This document shows, one piece after another, positions 1 through 9,301 of a stretch of DNA of 64,000 nucleotides. Below the pieces are notes generated by a model. The model ran no database searches, had not been told where the DNA came from, and saw only the letters and a program-made list of their open reading frames with translations. A program made the position numbers and the translations under genes. The stretch is taken from positions 62,001 through 126,000 of the forward strand of contig CAJNCS010000007.1 in NCBI GenBank assembly GCA_905221325.1, written 5' to 3'. Source of the DNA: a bacterium. Its GTDB lineage: Bacteria; Bacillota; Bacilli; Lactobacillales; Streptococcaceae. Within the stretch, counting starts at the first letter, position 1, and every line of letters starts with the position of its first letter.

Positions 1-1
1 A

Positions 2-1156
2 GAAGTACATTTACCGAGTTATCAACCGACTATAGAACCAAACGACATGCAAATCAAGAAAATCTTGAAACAATTGTCAAAGGCTAAAAAACCCGTATTG
101 CTAGCTGGTGGCGGGGTTAGTTATGCAGAAGCAGCTGCTGAGCTCAATGAGTTTGCTGAACGTTACCAAATTCCAGTGGTGACCAGTCTTTTAGGGCAAG
201 GTACGATTGCGACTAGTCATCCGCTCTTCCTAGGAATGGGAGGTATGCACGGTTCTTTCGCAGCTAACATTGCCATGACCGAAGCGGACTTTATGATTAG
301 TATTGGTTGCCGTTTCGATGACCGCTTAACTGGAAATCCTAAGACCTTTGCTAAAAATGCCAAGGTTGCTCATATCGACATTGACCCAGCTGAGATTGGT
401 AAGATTATCAGTGCAGATATTCCAGTGGTCGGGGACGCTAAGAAAGCTTTGCAGATGCTTTTAGCAGAACCAACTGTTCATAACAATACTGAAAAGTGGA
501 TTGACAAAGTTACCAAGGACAAGAACCGCGTTCGTTCTTATGATAAGAAAGAACGTGTGGTTCAACCGCAGGCAGTAATCGAACGCATCGGCGAGTTGAC
601 AAATGGAGATGCCATTGTTGTAACTGACGTAGGGCAACACCAAATGTGGACAGCCCAGTATTATCCATATCAGAATGAACGTCAATTGGTCACATCTGGT
701 GGCTTGGGGACCATGGGATTCGGGGTTCCTGCAGCTATCGGAGCTAAGATTGCCAATCCAGAAAAAGAAGTTATCCTTTTTGTCGGTGACGGTGGTTTCC
801 AAATGACCAACCAAGAACTAGCAATCCTAAACATCTACAAGGTGCCGATTAAGGTTGTCATGTTGAATAACCACTCCCTGGGAATGGTTCGTCAGTGGCA
901 AGAATCCTTCTATGAGGGTAGAACTTCAGAGTCGGTCTTTGACACTCTTCCTGACTTCCAGCTGATGGCACAGGCTTACGGCATTAAAAATTATAAATTT
1001 GACAATCCAGAAACGATAGAAAAAGATCTAGAGGCTATTCTGGAGGATGTGCCCATGTTTATCGAGGTGGATATTTCTCGTAAGGAACAGGTCTTACCGA
1101 TGGTACCAGCTGGTAAGAGCAATCATGAGATGTTGGGGGTGAAGTTCCATGCGTAG
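2..1156 (+). CDS. ilvB: Acetolactate synthase large subunit, 5'-truncated by the window
   Basis: This is the catalytic subunit of acetohydroxyacid synthase. It condenses two pyruvates (or pyruvate with 2-oxobutyrate) using thiamine diphosphate, the first common step of valine, leucine and isoleucine synthesis. The reading frame is already open at base 2 and reads in family sequence before the first Met at 47, so the true start lies outside the window and about 384 C-terminal residues are present. The ThDP-binding signature is visible as the GDGGFQMTNQEL stretch (about 781-820), followed by the NNHSLGMVRQWQ segment. It overlaps ilvN by 8 bp, so the two subunits are probably translationally coupled. 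Family identity is certain; only the N-terminus is missing. Confidence 0.96.
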   Translation, partial: EVHLPSYQPTIEPNDMQIKKILKQLSKAKKPVLLAGGGVSYAEAAAELNEFAERYQIPVVTSLLGQGTIATSHPLFLGMGGMHGSFAANIAMTEADFMISIGCRFDDRLTGNPKTFAKNAKVAHIDIDPAEIGKIISADIPVVGDAKKALQMLLAEPTVHNNTEKWIDKVTKDKNRVRSYDKKERVVQPQAVIERIGELTNGDAIVVTDVGQHQMWTAQYYPYQNERQLVTSGGLGTMGFGVPAAIGAKIANPEKEVILFVGDGGFQMTNQELAILNIYKVPIKVVMLNNHSLGMVRQWQESFYEGRTSESVFDTLPDFQLMAQAYGIKNYKFDNPETIEKDLEAILEDVPMFIEVDISRKEQVLPMVPAGKSNHEMLGVKFHA

Positions 1157-1625
1157 AATGTTAACGGCAAAACTACAAAATCGTTCAGGAGTCCTCAATC
1201 GCTTTACAGGTGTCCTTTCTCGTCGTCAGGTCAACATTGAGAGTATCTCAGTTGGTGCGACAGAGAATCCTGATGTATCACGGATTACCATCATTATTGA
1301 TGTAGCTTCTCATGATGAGGTCGAGCAAATCATCAAGCAGCTCAACCGTCAGATTGATGTGATTCGCATTCGAGATATCACGGATAAGCCACACTTGGAA
1401 AGAGAAGTTATCTTGGTGAAGGTATCTGCTCCTGCTGAAAAACGTGCAGAAATCTTGGCTATTATTCAACCCTTCCGTGCAACGGTAGTAGATGTGGCTC
1501 CAAGCTCAATCACCATCCAGATGACTGGAAATGCTGAAAAGAGTGAAGCTTTATTGCGAGTGATTCGACCATACGGTATTAAAAATATCGCTCGTACGGG
1601 TGCAACTGGATTTACCCGCGACTAA
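1149..1625 (+). CDS. ilvN: Acetolactate synthase small (regulatory) subunit
   Basis: 158 residues, the usual length for a Gram-positive IlvN. The N-terminal ACT domain is recognisable (residues about 4-75, with the segment NRSGVLNRFTGVLSRRQVNIESI), followed by the C-terminal ALS_ss_C domain. In this family the ACT domain binds valine for feedback inhibition and the subunit raises the activity of IlvB. The start lies inside the end of ilvB (8-bp overlap), which argues for coupled translation and fixed stoichiometry. ilvC follows after 65 bp in the same direction, so ilvB-ilvN-ilvC looks like one transcription unit. Confidence 0.96.
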   Translation: MRRMLTAKLQNRSGVLNRFTGVLSRRQVNIESISVGATENPDVSRITIIIDVASHDEVEQIIKQLNRQIDVIRIRDITDKPHLEREVILVKVSAPAEKRAEILAIIQPFRATVVDVAPSSITIQMTGNAEKSEALLRVIRPYGIKNIARTGATGFTRD

Positions 1626-1657
1626 AAATCCAACTAAAATTTGTTAAAACCGCCTAA

Positions 1658-2713
<1,056 letters not shown>

Positions 2714-2734
2714 TTCTTAGAATAAAAACAGAAG

Positions 2735-2765
2735 GCGAGTTGGGGGGTACCTAACTCGCTTTTTA
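2735..2765 (+). terminator. Rho-independent terminator after ilvC
   Basis: The stem GCGAGTT pairs with AACTCGC around a GC-rich loop and is followed by TTTTT. It separates ilvBNC from ilvA. Confidence 0.85.
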
Positions 2766-2791
2766 CCTTGTAAAGTATTTGAGGAGGAGAC

Positions 2792-4042
2792 ATGCTAAGT
2801 GCAACAGATGTGGTGAAAGCCCACAAAGTTTTGAGTGGTGTAGTAGTTGATACACCACTAGAATATGATCATTATTTATCGGAGAAGTATGGTGCTAAGA
2901 TTTATTTGAAGAAGGAAAATGCCCAGCGTGTTCGTTCCTTTAAGATTCGCGGAGCCTATTATGCCATTTCTCAATTATCAAAAGAAGAACGTGAGCGTGG
3001 TGTAGTCTGTGCCTCTGCGGGAAATCATGCCCAAGGTGTCGCCTATACTTGTAAGGAGATGAAGATTCCTGCAACAATTTTTATGCCCATCACAACGCCC
3101 CAACAAAAGATTGGACAGGTTCGCTTTTTTGGTGGAGATTTCGTTACCATCAAGTTGGTTGGGGATACCTTTGATGCTTCTGCTAAGGCAGCGCAAGAGT
3201 TTACGTTGTCAGAAAACCGTACCTTCATTGATCCTTTTGATGATATCCATGTTCAAGCTGGTCAAGGGACTGTGGCCTACGAAATTCTTGAAGAAGCCCG
3301 TAAAGAGTCTATTGATTTTGATACAGTACTAGTTCCGGTAGGTGGTGGCGGACTGATTGCAGGGGTTTCGACCTATATCAAAGAAACCAATCCCGCTATC
3401 GAGGTGATTGGTGTAGAAGCCAATGGTGCCCGTTCGATGAAGGCAGCCTTTGAGGCTGGAGGACCAGTTAAACTCAAAGAAATTGACAAATTTGCTGATG
3501 GCATAGCTGTGCAGAAAGTTGGGCAGTTGACTTATGAAGCAACTCGTCAGAATGTTGAAACTCTTATTGGAGTAGATGAGGGTTTGATTTCGGAGACCTT
3601 GATTGATCTTTATTCTAAGCAAGGAATTGTCGCCGAACCTGCTGGAGCGGCCAGCATTGCCGCCTTGGAAGTTCTATCAGACTATATCAAAGGTAAGACC
3701 ATTTGCTGTATCATTTCTGGGGGCAATAACGATATCAACCGTATGCCAGAGATGGAAGAACGTGCCTTGATTTACGATGGCATCAAGCATTACTTTGTAG
3801 TCAATTTCCCACAACGTCCAGGGGCTCTTCGTGAGTTTGTAAATGACATCTTGGGACCAAATGATGACATCACTCGTTTTGAGTATATCAAACGGGCCAG
3901 CAAGGGGACAGGGCCGGTCTTGATTGGGATTGCTCTTGCTGATAAGCATGATTATGCTGGCTTGATTCATCGGATGGAAAAGTTTGACCCATCTTATATC
4001 AATCTGAACGGAAATGAGACCTTGTATAATATGCTAGTCTAA
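2792..4042 (+). CDS. ilvA: Threonine ammonia-lyase (threonine dehydratase)
   Basis: 416 residues. A PLP-dependent enzyme that deaminates L-threonine to 2-oxobutyrate, feeding the isoleucine branch served by the ilv genes just upstream. The PLP lysine lies in the RSFKIRGAYYAI segment (about residues 49-60), the glycine-rich phosphate loop is VGGGGLIAGV (about 189-198), and SAGNHAQGVAY is also typical. The C-terminal part (from about residue 330) is a single ACT-like regulatory domain, as in the short Gram-positive form. An AGGAGGAG ribosome site precedes the ATG. No convincing terminator follows; the next gene has its own promoter. Confidence 0.95.
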   Translation: MLSATDVVKAHKVLSGVVVDTPLEYDHYLSEKYGAKIYLKKENAQRVRSFKIRGAYYAISQLSKEERERGVVCASAGNHAQGVAYTCKEMKIPATIFMPITTPQQKIGQVRFFGGDFVTIKLVGDTFDASAKAAQEFTLSENRTFIDPFDDIHVQAGQGTVAYEILEEARKESIDFDTVLVPVGGGGLIAGVSTYIKETNPAIEVIGVEANGARSMKAAFEAGGPVKLKEIDKFADGIAVQKVGQLTYEATRQNVETLIGVDEGLISETLIDLYSKQGIVAEPAGAASIAALEVLSDYIKGKTICCIISGGNNDINRMPEMEERALIYDGIKHYFVVNFPQRPGALREFVNDILGPNDDITRFEYIKRASKGTGPVLIGIALADKHDYAGLIHRMEKFDPSYINLNGNETLYNMLV

Positions 4043-4064
4043 AATAAATTTGCTATCATATTAT

Positions 4065-4093
4065 TTGCCAATTTCCTATAATGATGCTATAAT
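4065..4093 (+). promoter_or_regulatory. Sigma-70-type promoter for the SPFH gene
   Basis: TTGCCA (4065-4070), a 17-bp spacer and TATAAT (4088-4093) with an extended TGc. A second TATAAT lies at 4077-4082. Located 27 bp upstream of the start codon. Confidence 0.7.
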
Positions 4094-4119
4094 GATGGTG
4101 ACGAAAGGGGGAGATTCCC

Positions 4120-5016
4120 ATGGTTTTACATGTTTTACTTGTTCTCTTTATTCTAGTGCTGATTGCATCAGCGATTATTATCAGCTCTGTATATGTTGTA
4201 AGGCAACAGTCTGTCGCTATTATCGAGCGTTTTGGTAAATACCAAAAGTTGAGTAATAGTGGTATTCATGTACGAGCGCCTTTTGGAATTGATAGAATTG
4301 CAGCCAGAGTGCAGTTGCGTCTATTGCAAAGTGAGATCGTCGTGGAAACAAAAACACAAGATAATGTATTTGTGACCATGAATGTGGCGACTCAGTATCG
4401 AGTGAATGAGAATAATGTCACAGATGCTTACTATAAACTAATGAGACCAGAAGCTCAAATCAAATCCTATATTGAGGATGCCTTGCGTTCGTCTGTACCG
4501 AAATTGACCTTGGATGAACTATTTGAGAAAAAAGATGAAATCGCATTAGAAGTTCAAAAACAAGTAGCAGAAGAAATGTCTACATATGGTTACATCATTG
4601 TAAAAACATTGATTACGAAGGTTGAGCCTGACGCTGAAGTTAAACAATCAATGAATGAAATCAATGCTGCCCAACGTAAGAGAGTCGCTGCGCAAGAACT
4701 TGCAGAAGCAGATAAGATTAAAATCGTGACAGCGGCGGAAGCAGAGGCAGAAAAAGATCGCCTACACGGTGTAGGGATTGCAGAACAGCGTAAGGCTATT
4801 GTTGACGGACTTGCTGATTCTATTCAAGAATTAAAAGGAGCCAATGTTGAACTCACGGAAGCCCAGATTATGTCCATTCTATTAACAAATCAGTATTTAG
4901 ATACCTTGAATAATTTCGCAGACAATAAGGGCAATAACACCATCTTCCTACCAGCAAATCCTGATGGAGTTGAAGATATACGAACAAGCATATTATCAGC
5001 TTTAAAAGCTAAGTAA
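4120..5016 (+). CDS. SPFH/band-7 (stomatin/prohibitin-like) membrane protein
   Basis: 298 residues. One N-terminal transmembrane segment (about residues 3-26) is followed by a band-7 domain (about 30-190, containing AIIERFGKYQKLSNSGIHVRAPFGIDR) and an Ala/Glu-rich helical region (about 185-230, AAEAEAEKDRLHGVGIAEQRKAI), the layout of stomatin-like proteins that oligomerise at membranes. The precise role in streptococci is not known to me; the family is linked to membrane microdomains and protease partners, but no NfeD-type partner is adjacent. The start was chosen because AAAGGGGGAG lies at ribosome-site distance from the ATG at 4120. Confidence 0.88.
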   Translation: MVLHVLLVLFILVLIASAIIISSVYVVRQQSVAIIERFGKYQKLSNSGIHVRAPFGIDRIAARVQLRLLQSEIVVETKTQDNVFVTMNVATQYRVNENNVTDAYYKLMRPEAQIKSYIEDALRSSVPKLTLDELFEKKDEIALEVQKQVAEEMSTYGYIIVKTLITKVEPDAEVKQSMNEINAAQRKRVAAQELAEADKIKIVTAAEAEAEKDRLHGVGIAEQRKAIVDGLADSIQELKGANVELTEAQIMSILLTNQYLDTLNNFADNKGNNTIFLPANPDGVEDIRTSILSALKAK

Positions 5017-5116
5017 TAACAATTCATTATTTGTTTTCAATAAGTAGATGTTTTTTGGATAATCCTAAAAGAATGGATATATTTCAGTATCGTAAAGAAC
5101 AAAATAGGAGAAGAAC

Positions 5117-5332
5117 ATGGCTAAATCAAACTTTGAAAAAGTAGAATCAGTTGTTGGCTGGGTTCGTGATAAGAAAATCACAGGTTACCGTATCTCTAAG
5201 GAAACAAATGCACGTGAAATGTCAATTATTGCTTTGGCACAAGGCCGTGCAAAAGTGAAAAATATTTCATTTGAAACAGCCCTAGGCTTGATTGATTTTT
5301 ATGACAAGAATCATGAAAAATTTGAAGATTAA
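5117..5332 (+). CDS. Small conserved protein with an HTH-like fold
   Basis: 71 residues. The central stretch ITGYRISKETNAREMSI followed by ALAQGRAKVKNISFETALGL resembles an XRE/Cro-type helix-turn-helix, so DNA binding is possible but unproven. An AGGAGAAGA ribosome site precedes the ATG by a normal distance and a good terminator follows, both supporting a real gene. It lies 100 bp after the SPFH gene in the same direction and may be co-transcribed with it. There is no partner that would suggest a toxin-antitoxin pair. Confidence 0.75.
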   Translation: MAKSNFEKVESVVGWVRDKKITGYRISKETNAREMSIIALAQGRAKVKNISFETALGLIDFYDKNHEKFED

Positions 5333-5344
5333 ACTAGGCTTACA

Positions 5345-5378
5345 GGCAGATTCTTAAAATGGATCTGCCTTTTGTTTT
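5345..5378 (+). terminator. Rho-independent terminator after the 71-aa gene
   Basis: The stem GGCAGAT / ATCTGCC (5345-5351 with 5363-5369) is followed by TTTTGTTTTG. Confidence 0.85.
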
Positions 5379-5412
5379 GCAAAGAGTTAGCAAAAAGACT
5401 ACATATTTGTAC

Positions 5413-5432
5413 TGACCCCAAAAAGTTAGACA
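5413..5432. repeat. IS left terminal inverted repeat
   Basis: TGACCCCAAAAAGTTAGACA pairs with the right end of the element, with a small internal gap. Confidence 0.75.
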
Positions 5433-5438
5433 AATAAT

Positions 5439-6277
5439 TTAAGCGAAGGATTTAGTTCTGTATTGCACAGGGCTAAGTCCTTTTAGTTTGACCTTAATTC
5501 GTTTGTTATTGTAGTAATCAATATAGTCCACAATAGCTTGTTCCAATTGTTTAAGCGACTGAAACGTCTTCTCATAACCATAAAACATTTCCGATTTGAA
5601 AATGCCAAAGAAAGATTCCATCATACCGTTGTCTGGGCTGTTACCTTTACGTGACATAGATGTTTGGATTCCCTTACTCTCTAAAACCTGTGATAAGAAT
5701 CGTGTTGGTATTGCCATCCTTGATCACTATGGAGAATCGTATTCTCATAGTATTTCTCTGTAAAGGCCTGCTCCAGCATAGCTTTCACTTGTTCTAAATT
5801 AGGAGAACAAGAAAGATTATAGGCGATAATTTCGCTATTAAAGCCATCTAAAACTGGCGATAAATACAATTTCTGCCTGCTATTTGGAATGGCAAACTCT
5901 GTCACATCCGTATAGCACTTTTCCATTGTCCTTGATGCTTCAAACTGACGTTGAATCAGGTTGTCTGCTTTCTTACCAATCTCTCCTTTGTAGGAAGAAT
6001 ACTTTCGTTTCCGACGAATTCGAGCACTTAAACCAAGGACCTTCATCAGACGTTGAACTTTCTTATGATTCACTGTAAAACCACGATTTCTTAGTTCAAG
6101 AGTAACTCTACGATAGCCATAATTTCCTTTATGGTCATTATAAATGGCCTGAATTTCGATTTTAAGCTCTTTATCTTTGTCAAGCCCATCTAGTTGCTTC
6201 AACTGATAGTAGTAAGTTGAGCGAGGTAAACGAGCCGCTTCAAGAAGTAAATTTAGTCGAAATCCTCCTGAAACCAT
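5439..6277 (-). pseudogene. IS3-family transposase OrfB, frameshifted
   Basis: The DDE integrase half of the transposase. The N-terminal part (6277 down to 5681) holds an HTH_21-like region (NYGYRRVTLELRNRGF) and the rve core with CYTDVTEF and VLDGFNSEIIAY. It stops prematurely after HSDQGWQYQHDSYHRF. The remainder (about 5717 down to 5439), with SPDNGMMESFFGIFKSEMF carrying the last catalytic Glu, continues in another frame. The break coincides with the A4 run at 5683-5686 (T4 on the coding strand); one extra base would restore the expected ...HRFLESKG... reading. The protein is therefore broken by an apparent 1-nt deletion. A sequencing error is the main alternative. Confidence 0.85.
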
Positions 6278-6789
6278 TTCTCTAACTGTCTCTGTTTTTC
6301 TCGCTCTAAGACTTCGTCCCTTTCCCCTAACTCTTTTAACTTTTTTAGGTAAGCCACCTCAGTCCGTAAGCGTTCATTCTCCTCTTGGAGTCGCTCTAGT
6401 TCTGTCATTTCTTCCCAAGTTTTCTTCCGTTTACGTCCCATTTTAGCTGGTCTCCCTCTTGTTTTCTTAACAATAGTATACCCGTTTTCCTTGTATTGTG
6501 CCAGCCAATTAGGAAGTAATCCGCTACTTGGGAGAGCATAATCCAGAGATACGCTTAGTTGCGAACGGCCTTCAAGCAGAACCTTATTAATGATTTCTTG
6601 TTTTAATTCTGGAGAGTAATAATGATTTTTCTCTTTTTTGACACTTTCTATTCCGTAGCGATCAATCAATCGGAGTAAGTACCTAAGATTTGAAAGGTTA
6701 ATCCCATATTTATCAGAAAGTCGCTTGAAGCTAATTCCTTGTTTTCTTAGTTCATAGATTCGAACTTTATCCTCATAAGTTAATTTCAT
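6253..6789 (-). CDS. IS3-family transposase OrfA (HTH and coiled coil)
   Basis: 178 residues from the ATG at 6789; an upstream in-frame ATG at 6804 is less likely. The N-terminal half carries helix-turn-helix segments ([19 protein letters not shown]), the middle a basic stretch ([13 protein letters not shown]), and the C-terminus a leucine-zipper-like coiled coil ([22 protein letters not shown]). In IS3 elements OrfA binds the terminal repeats and is fused to OrfB by -1 frameshifting. Here orfB lies in the -1 frame and overlaps by 25 bp, and that frame stays open back to an A5 run near 6293-6297, a possible slip site. OrfA itself is intact. Confidence 0.88.
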   Translation of the reverse strand: MKLTYEDKVRIYELRKQGISFKRLSDKYGINLSNLRYLLRLIDRYGIESVKKEKNHYYSPELKQEIINKVLLEGRSQLSVSLDYALPSSGLLPNWLAQYKENGYTIVKKTRGRPAKMGRKRKKTWEEMTELERLQEENERLRTEVAYLKKLKELGERDEVLEREKQRQLEKWFQEDFD

Positions 6790-6820
6790 AATAAAACACC
6801 CCAAAAGTTAGATTTTTTTC

Positions 6821-6845
6821 TGTCTAACTTTTGGGGTGCAGGTCA
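6821..6845. repeat. IS right terminal inverted repeat
   Basis: Matches the left end in inverted orientation. It overlaps a perfect 16-bp palindrome (6797-6812 with 6823-6838, arm CACCCCAAAAGTTAGA) that could fold in RNA. Confidence 0.7.
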
Positions 6846-6866
6846 ATTTTATGCAGCCTTTGTTTG

Positions 6867-7607
6867 TTAGTTGAGATAGCGTTGAAGAAATTCTCGTGTC
6901 CGTTCTTCTTTAGGGTTCGTGAAGAGATCTTCTGGTTTGCCTTCTTCTGCAATGACTCCCTTGTCCATAAAGATGACGCGGTGAGAGACATCGCGAGCAA
7001 ACTCCATTTCGTGGGTGACGACAATCATGGTCAAGCCTTCTTGAGCCAAATCCTGCATAATTTTGAGGACTTCTCCAACCATTTCAGGGTCAAGAGCAGA
7101 TGTTGGTTCGTCGAAGAGAATGGCGTCAGGATTCATGGAGAGGGCACGAGCGATAGCTACACGCTGTTTTTGGCCCCCAGAGAGTTGCTTCGGCTTGGCT
7201 TGCCAATAACGTTCTCCCATACCAACTTTTTCAAGATTTTCTTTTGCAATTCTTTCAGCTTCAGAGTGCTCGCGTTTGAGTACAGTCGTTTGGGCAACGA
7301 TGGTATTTTCGAGGACATTCAGGTTTTCAAAGAGATTGAAGGATTGGAAAACCATACCGAGCTTTTCACGATAATGGGTGAGGTTGTAGCCTTTTTCTAA
7401 GACGTTTTCTCCGCGATAGAGAATTTCTCCCTCAGTAGGTGTTTCTAGTAAATTGATCGAACGAAGGAAGGTTGATTTTCCGCTTCCTGAGCTTCCGATG
7501 ATGGAAATAACCTCTCCTTTATGGACAGTAAGAGAAATGTCTTTTAGCACTTCATTTTGTCCATAGGATTTTTTGAGGTGTTTAATTTCAAGAATGGGTT
7601 GATTCAT
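6867..7607 (-). CDS. Amino-acid ABC transporter, ATP-binding protein
   Basis: 246 residues, the standard size for the GlnQ/polar amino acid family. Walker A is GSSGSGKST (about residues 37-45), the signature is [15 protein letters not shown] (about 142-156), Walker B is [12 protein letters not shown] (about 162-173), and the switch His is in VVTHEME. It supplies energy to the binding protein/permease encoded just upstream; their ends overlap by one base (TAATG), so translation is coupled. The IS element lies only 22 bp beyond the stop, so the native 3' terminator was probably displaced or disrupted. Confidence 0.95.
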   Translation of the reverse strand: MNQPILEIKHLKKSYGQNEVLKDISLTVHKGEVISIIGSSGSGKSTFLRSINLLETPTEGEILYRGENVLEKGYNLTHYREKLGMVFQSFNLFENLNVLENTIVAQTTVLKREHSEAERIAKENLEKVGMGERYWQAKPKQLSGGQKQRVAIARALSMNPDAILFDEPTSALDPEMVGEVLKIMQDLAQEGLTMIVVTHEMEFARDVSHRVIFMDKGVIAEEGKPEDLFTNPKEERTREFLQRYLN

Positions 7608-9169
7608 TATTTCAAATCCTCCGTTTGCATTTGGTTAGCACCTGTAGTGTAAGTATCCATGTCCATACGGCGTTCGATGAAGCGTAGGATACGGGTCACG
7701 GTAAAGGTGAGGACAAAGTAAATCACGGCAATGATTGTAAAGGTCTGGAAGTATTGATAGGTTTGAGTTGCGACAGTATTTCCTGAGAAATAAAGCTCAA
7801 CAACTGAAATAACGTTCAATACAGAGGTATCTTTGATATTGATGACAAATTCATTACCAGTTGCAGGTAAGATATTGCGAACGACCTGAGGGAGGACAAT
7901 CTTACGCATGGTTTGATTGTGGGTCATACCAAGAGCAGTTGCGGCTTCAAATTGTCCCTTGTCGACTGCTAGGATACCTCCACGGACGATTTCTGTCATA
8001 TAGGCACCCGTGTTGATTGAAACGATGAAGATGGCAGCCAGTGTACGGTCAAGGTTAATACCGAAGGCTTGTGCTGTACCGTAGTAGATAACCATAGATT
8101 GAACAATCATCGGTGTACCACGGAAAATTTCAATATAGACATTAAGGATCCAGCCAAGTAGTTTTTGCAAGCCATAGATGGCCTTGTTTTCAGATAGAGG
8201 GGCTGTACGGAAGACTCCAATTGCAAGCCCGATAATAAGCCCTGCGATGGTTCCGATAATGGAGATTAAGAGTGTGATACCAGCACCACGCAGGAGTTGT
8301 TGCCAGTTTTCAGAAAGGATCTTAGCGACTTGACTAAAGAAGCTACTTTCTTCCTCAGTTGTTGTCGCCTCCACTGGTTGCTCTTTAATCATACGATCCA
8401 TCAGTGCAACTTGCTCATCCTTAGAGATGGTTTCGATGCTCGCATTGATTTGGCTGATGCGACTATCGTTCTTGCGAAGCCCAATGGCAATAGCGGTGTC
8501 TTCTTCGCCAGTTTTGAAACCTGGTTGAGGTTGAATCATTTTGAACTTAGCGTTGGCAGATTCAGCGGTCAGGGCTTCAGGGCGTTCTGAAACATAGGCG
8601 TCGATGACACCTGCTTCAAGTGCTTGGCGCATCTGAGCAAAATCCCCCATGGCTGTTTCTTTCTTGGCACCAGGGATTTGGGAAATCAGGTCATAAAGGT
8701 AAACGCCTTGTTGAGACGTGATTTTTGCTCCGCTAAAGTCGTTTAAAGATTTGGCGTTGGCATAGGCAGAGTCCTTTTTGACCAATAGAACAGGTTCACT
8801 AGTATAGTAACTGCTTGAAAAGGCAATTTCTTGTTTACGTTCAGCCGTTGGGCTCATACCTGCAATGATCATATCGATTTTGCCAGAAGTAAGAGCAGGA
8901 ACAAGTCCTTCCCACTTGGTTTTAACGACTAAAGGTTCCTTGCCTAGGTCTTTGGCAATCTTTTTAGCAATCTGGACATCGTAGCCATTGGCATATTGGT
9001 TGGTACCGTCAATTTTGACGGCGCCGTTACTATCGTCATCTTGGGTCCAGTTGAAGGGAGCGTAAGCTGCCTCCATCCCGATGCGTAAATATTCGTCGGC
9101 TTGGACTTGGCTAACTAGTCCCAGTGTAAGGGCTAGGCTAGCAAGGATAGATAAGCATAATTTTTTCAT
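7607..9169 (-). CDS. Amino-acid ABC transporter, fused substrate-binding protein and permease
   Basis: 520 residues joining two functions often encoded separately. Residues 1-24 form a signal peptide, about 25-265 a periplasmic-binding-type SBP_bac_3 domain ([13 protein letters not shown]...), and about 285-505 a permease with several membrane spans. The permease carries the EAA-type loop [21 protein letters not shown] that contacts the ATPase. Because the binding domain is tethered to the membrane no lipobox is needed, and none is seen. The polar amino acid family is clear; the exact substrate (glutamine, glutamate, cystine or other) cannot be read from sequence. Confidence 0.93.
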   Translation of the reverse strand: MKKLCLSILASLALTLGLVSQVQADEYLRIGMEAAYAPFNWTQDDDSNGAVKIDGTNQYANGYDVQIAKKIAKDLGKEPLVVKTKWEGLVPALTSGKIDMIIAGMSPTAERKQEIAFSSSYYTSEPVLLVKKDSAYANAKSLNDFSGAKITSQQGVYLYDLISQIPGAKKETAMGDFAQMRQALEAGVIDAYVSERPEALTAESANAKFKMIQPQPGFKTGEEDTAIAIGLRKNDSRISQINASIETISKDEQVALMDRMIKEQPVEATTTEEESSFFSQVAKILSENWQQLLRGAGITLLISIIGTIAGLIIGLAIGVFRTAPLSENKAIYGLQKLLGWILNVYIEIFRGTPMIVQSMVIYYGTAQAFGINLDRTLAAIFIVSINTGAYMTEIVRGGILAVDKGQFEAATALGMTHNQTMRKIVLPQVVRNILPATGNEFVINIKDTSVLNVISVVELYFSGNTVATQTYQYFQTFTIIAVIYFVLTFTVTRILRFIERRMDMDTYTTGANQMQTEDLK

Positions 9170-9263
9170 GTTTTCTCCTATTTCTAGTCTAAAAATGACT
9201 TCTCTCTATTGTATCGAAAAATAGTGAGATTTTCAATACAAGTAAGCCTTTACTTATAAAAAA

Positions 9264-9272
9264 TGATATAAT
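9264..9272 (+). promoter_or_regulatory. Extended -10 promoter for the DUF2207 gene
   Basis: TGATATAAT fits the TGnTATAAT extended -10 consensus, 30 bp upstream of the GTG start. No good -35 box is visible. Confidence 0.6.
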
Positions 9273-9301
9273 GATAGCAAAGATAAAAAGGGGATTGTGT
9301 T

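Larger units (their letters stand above)
5413..6845 (-). mobile_element. IS3-family insertion sequence (IS150-group, IS861-like)
   Basis: About 1.43 kb holding overlapping orfA and orfB on the minus strand between imperfect terminal inverted repeats: TGACCCCAAAAAGTTAGACA on the left, and on the right the complement of a sequence reading TGACC, a 5-bp insertion, then CCCCAAAAGTTAGACA. Both ends follow the TG...CA rule of IS3 elements. The length and the OrfA/OrfB layout match IS861-type elements of streptococci; the name is from memory. No clear 3-4 bp target duplication is visible (TAC on the left, ATT on the right), so an end may be misplaced or the duplication lost. orfB is frameshifted, so this copy is probably immobile on its own. 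Confidence 0.85.

Noticed and set aside
5410-6849. Target-site duplication of the IS element.
   Set aside because: The 3-4 bases outside the two ends (TAC and ATT) do not match, so none is claimed.
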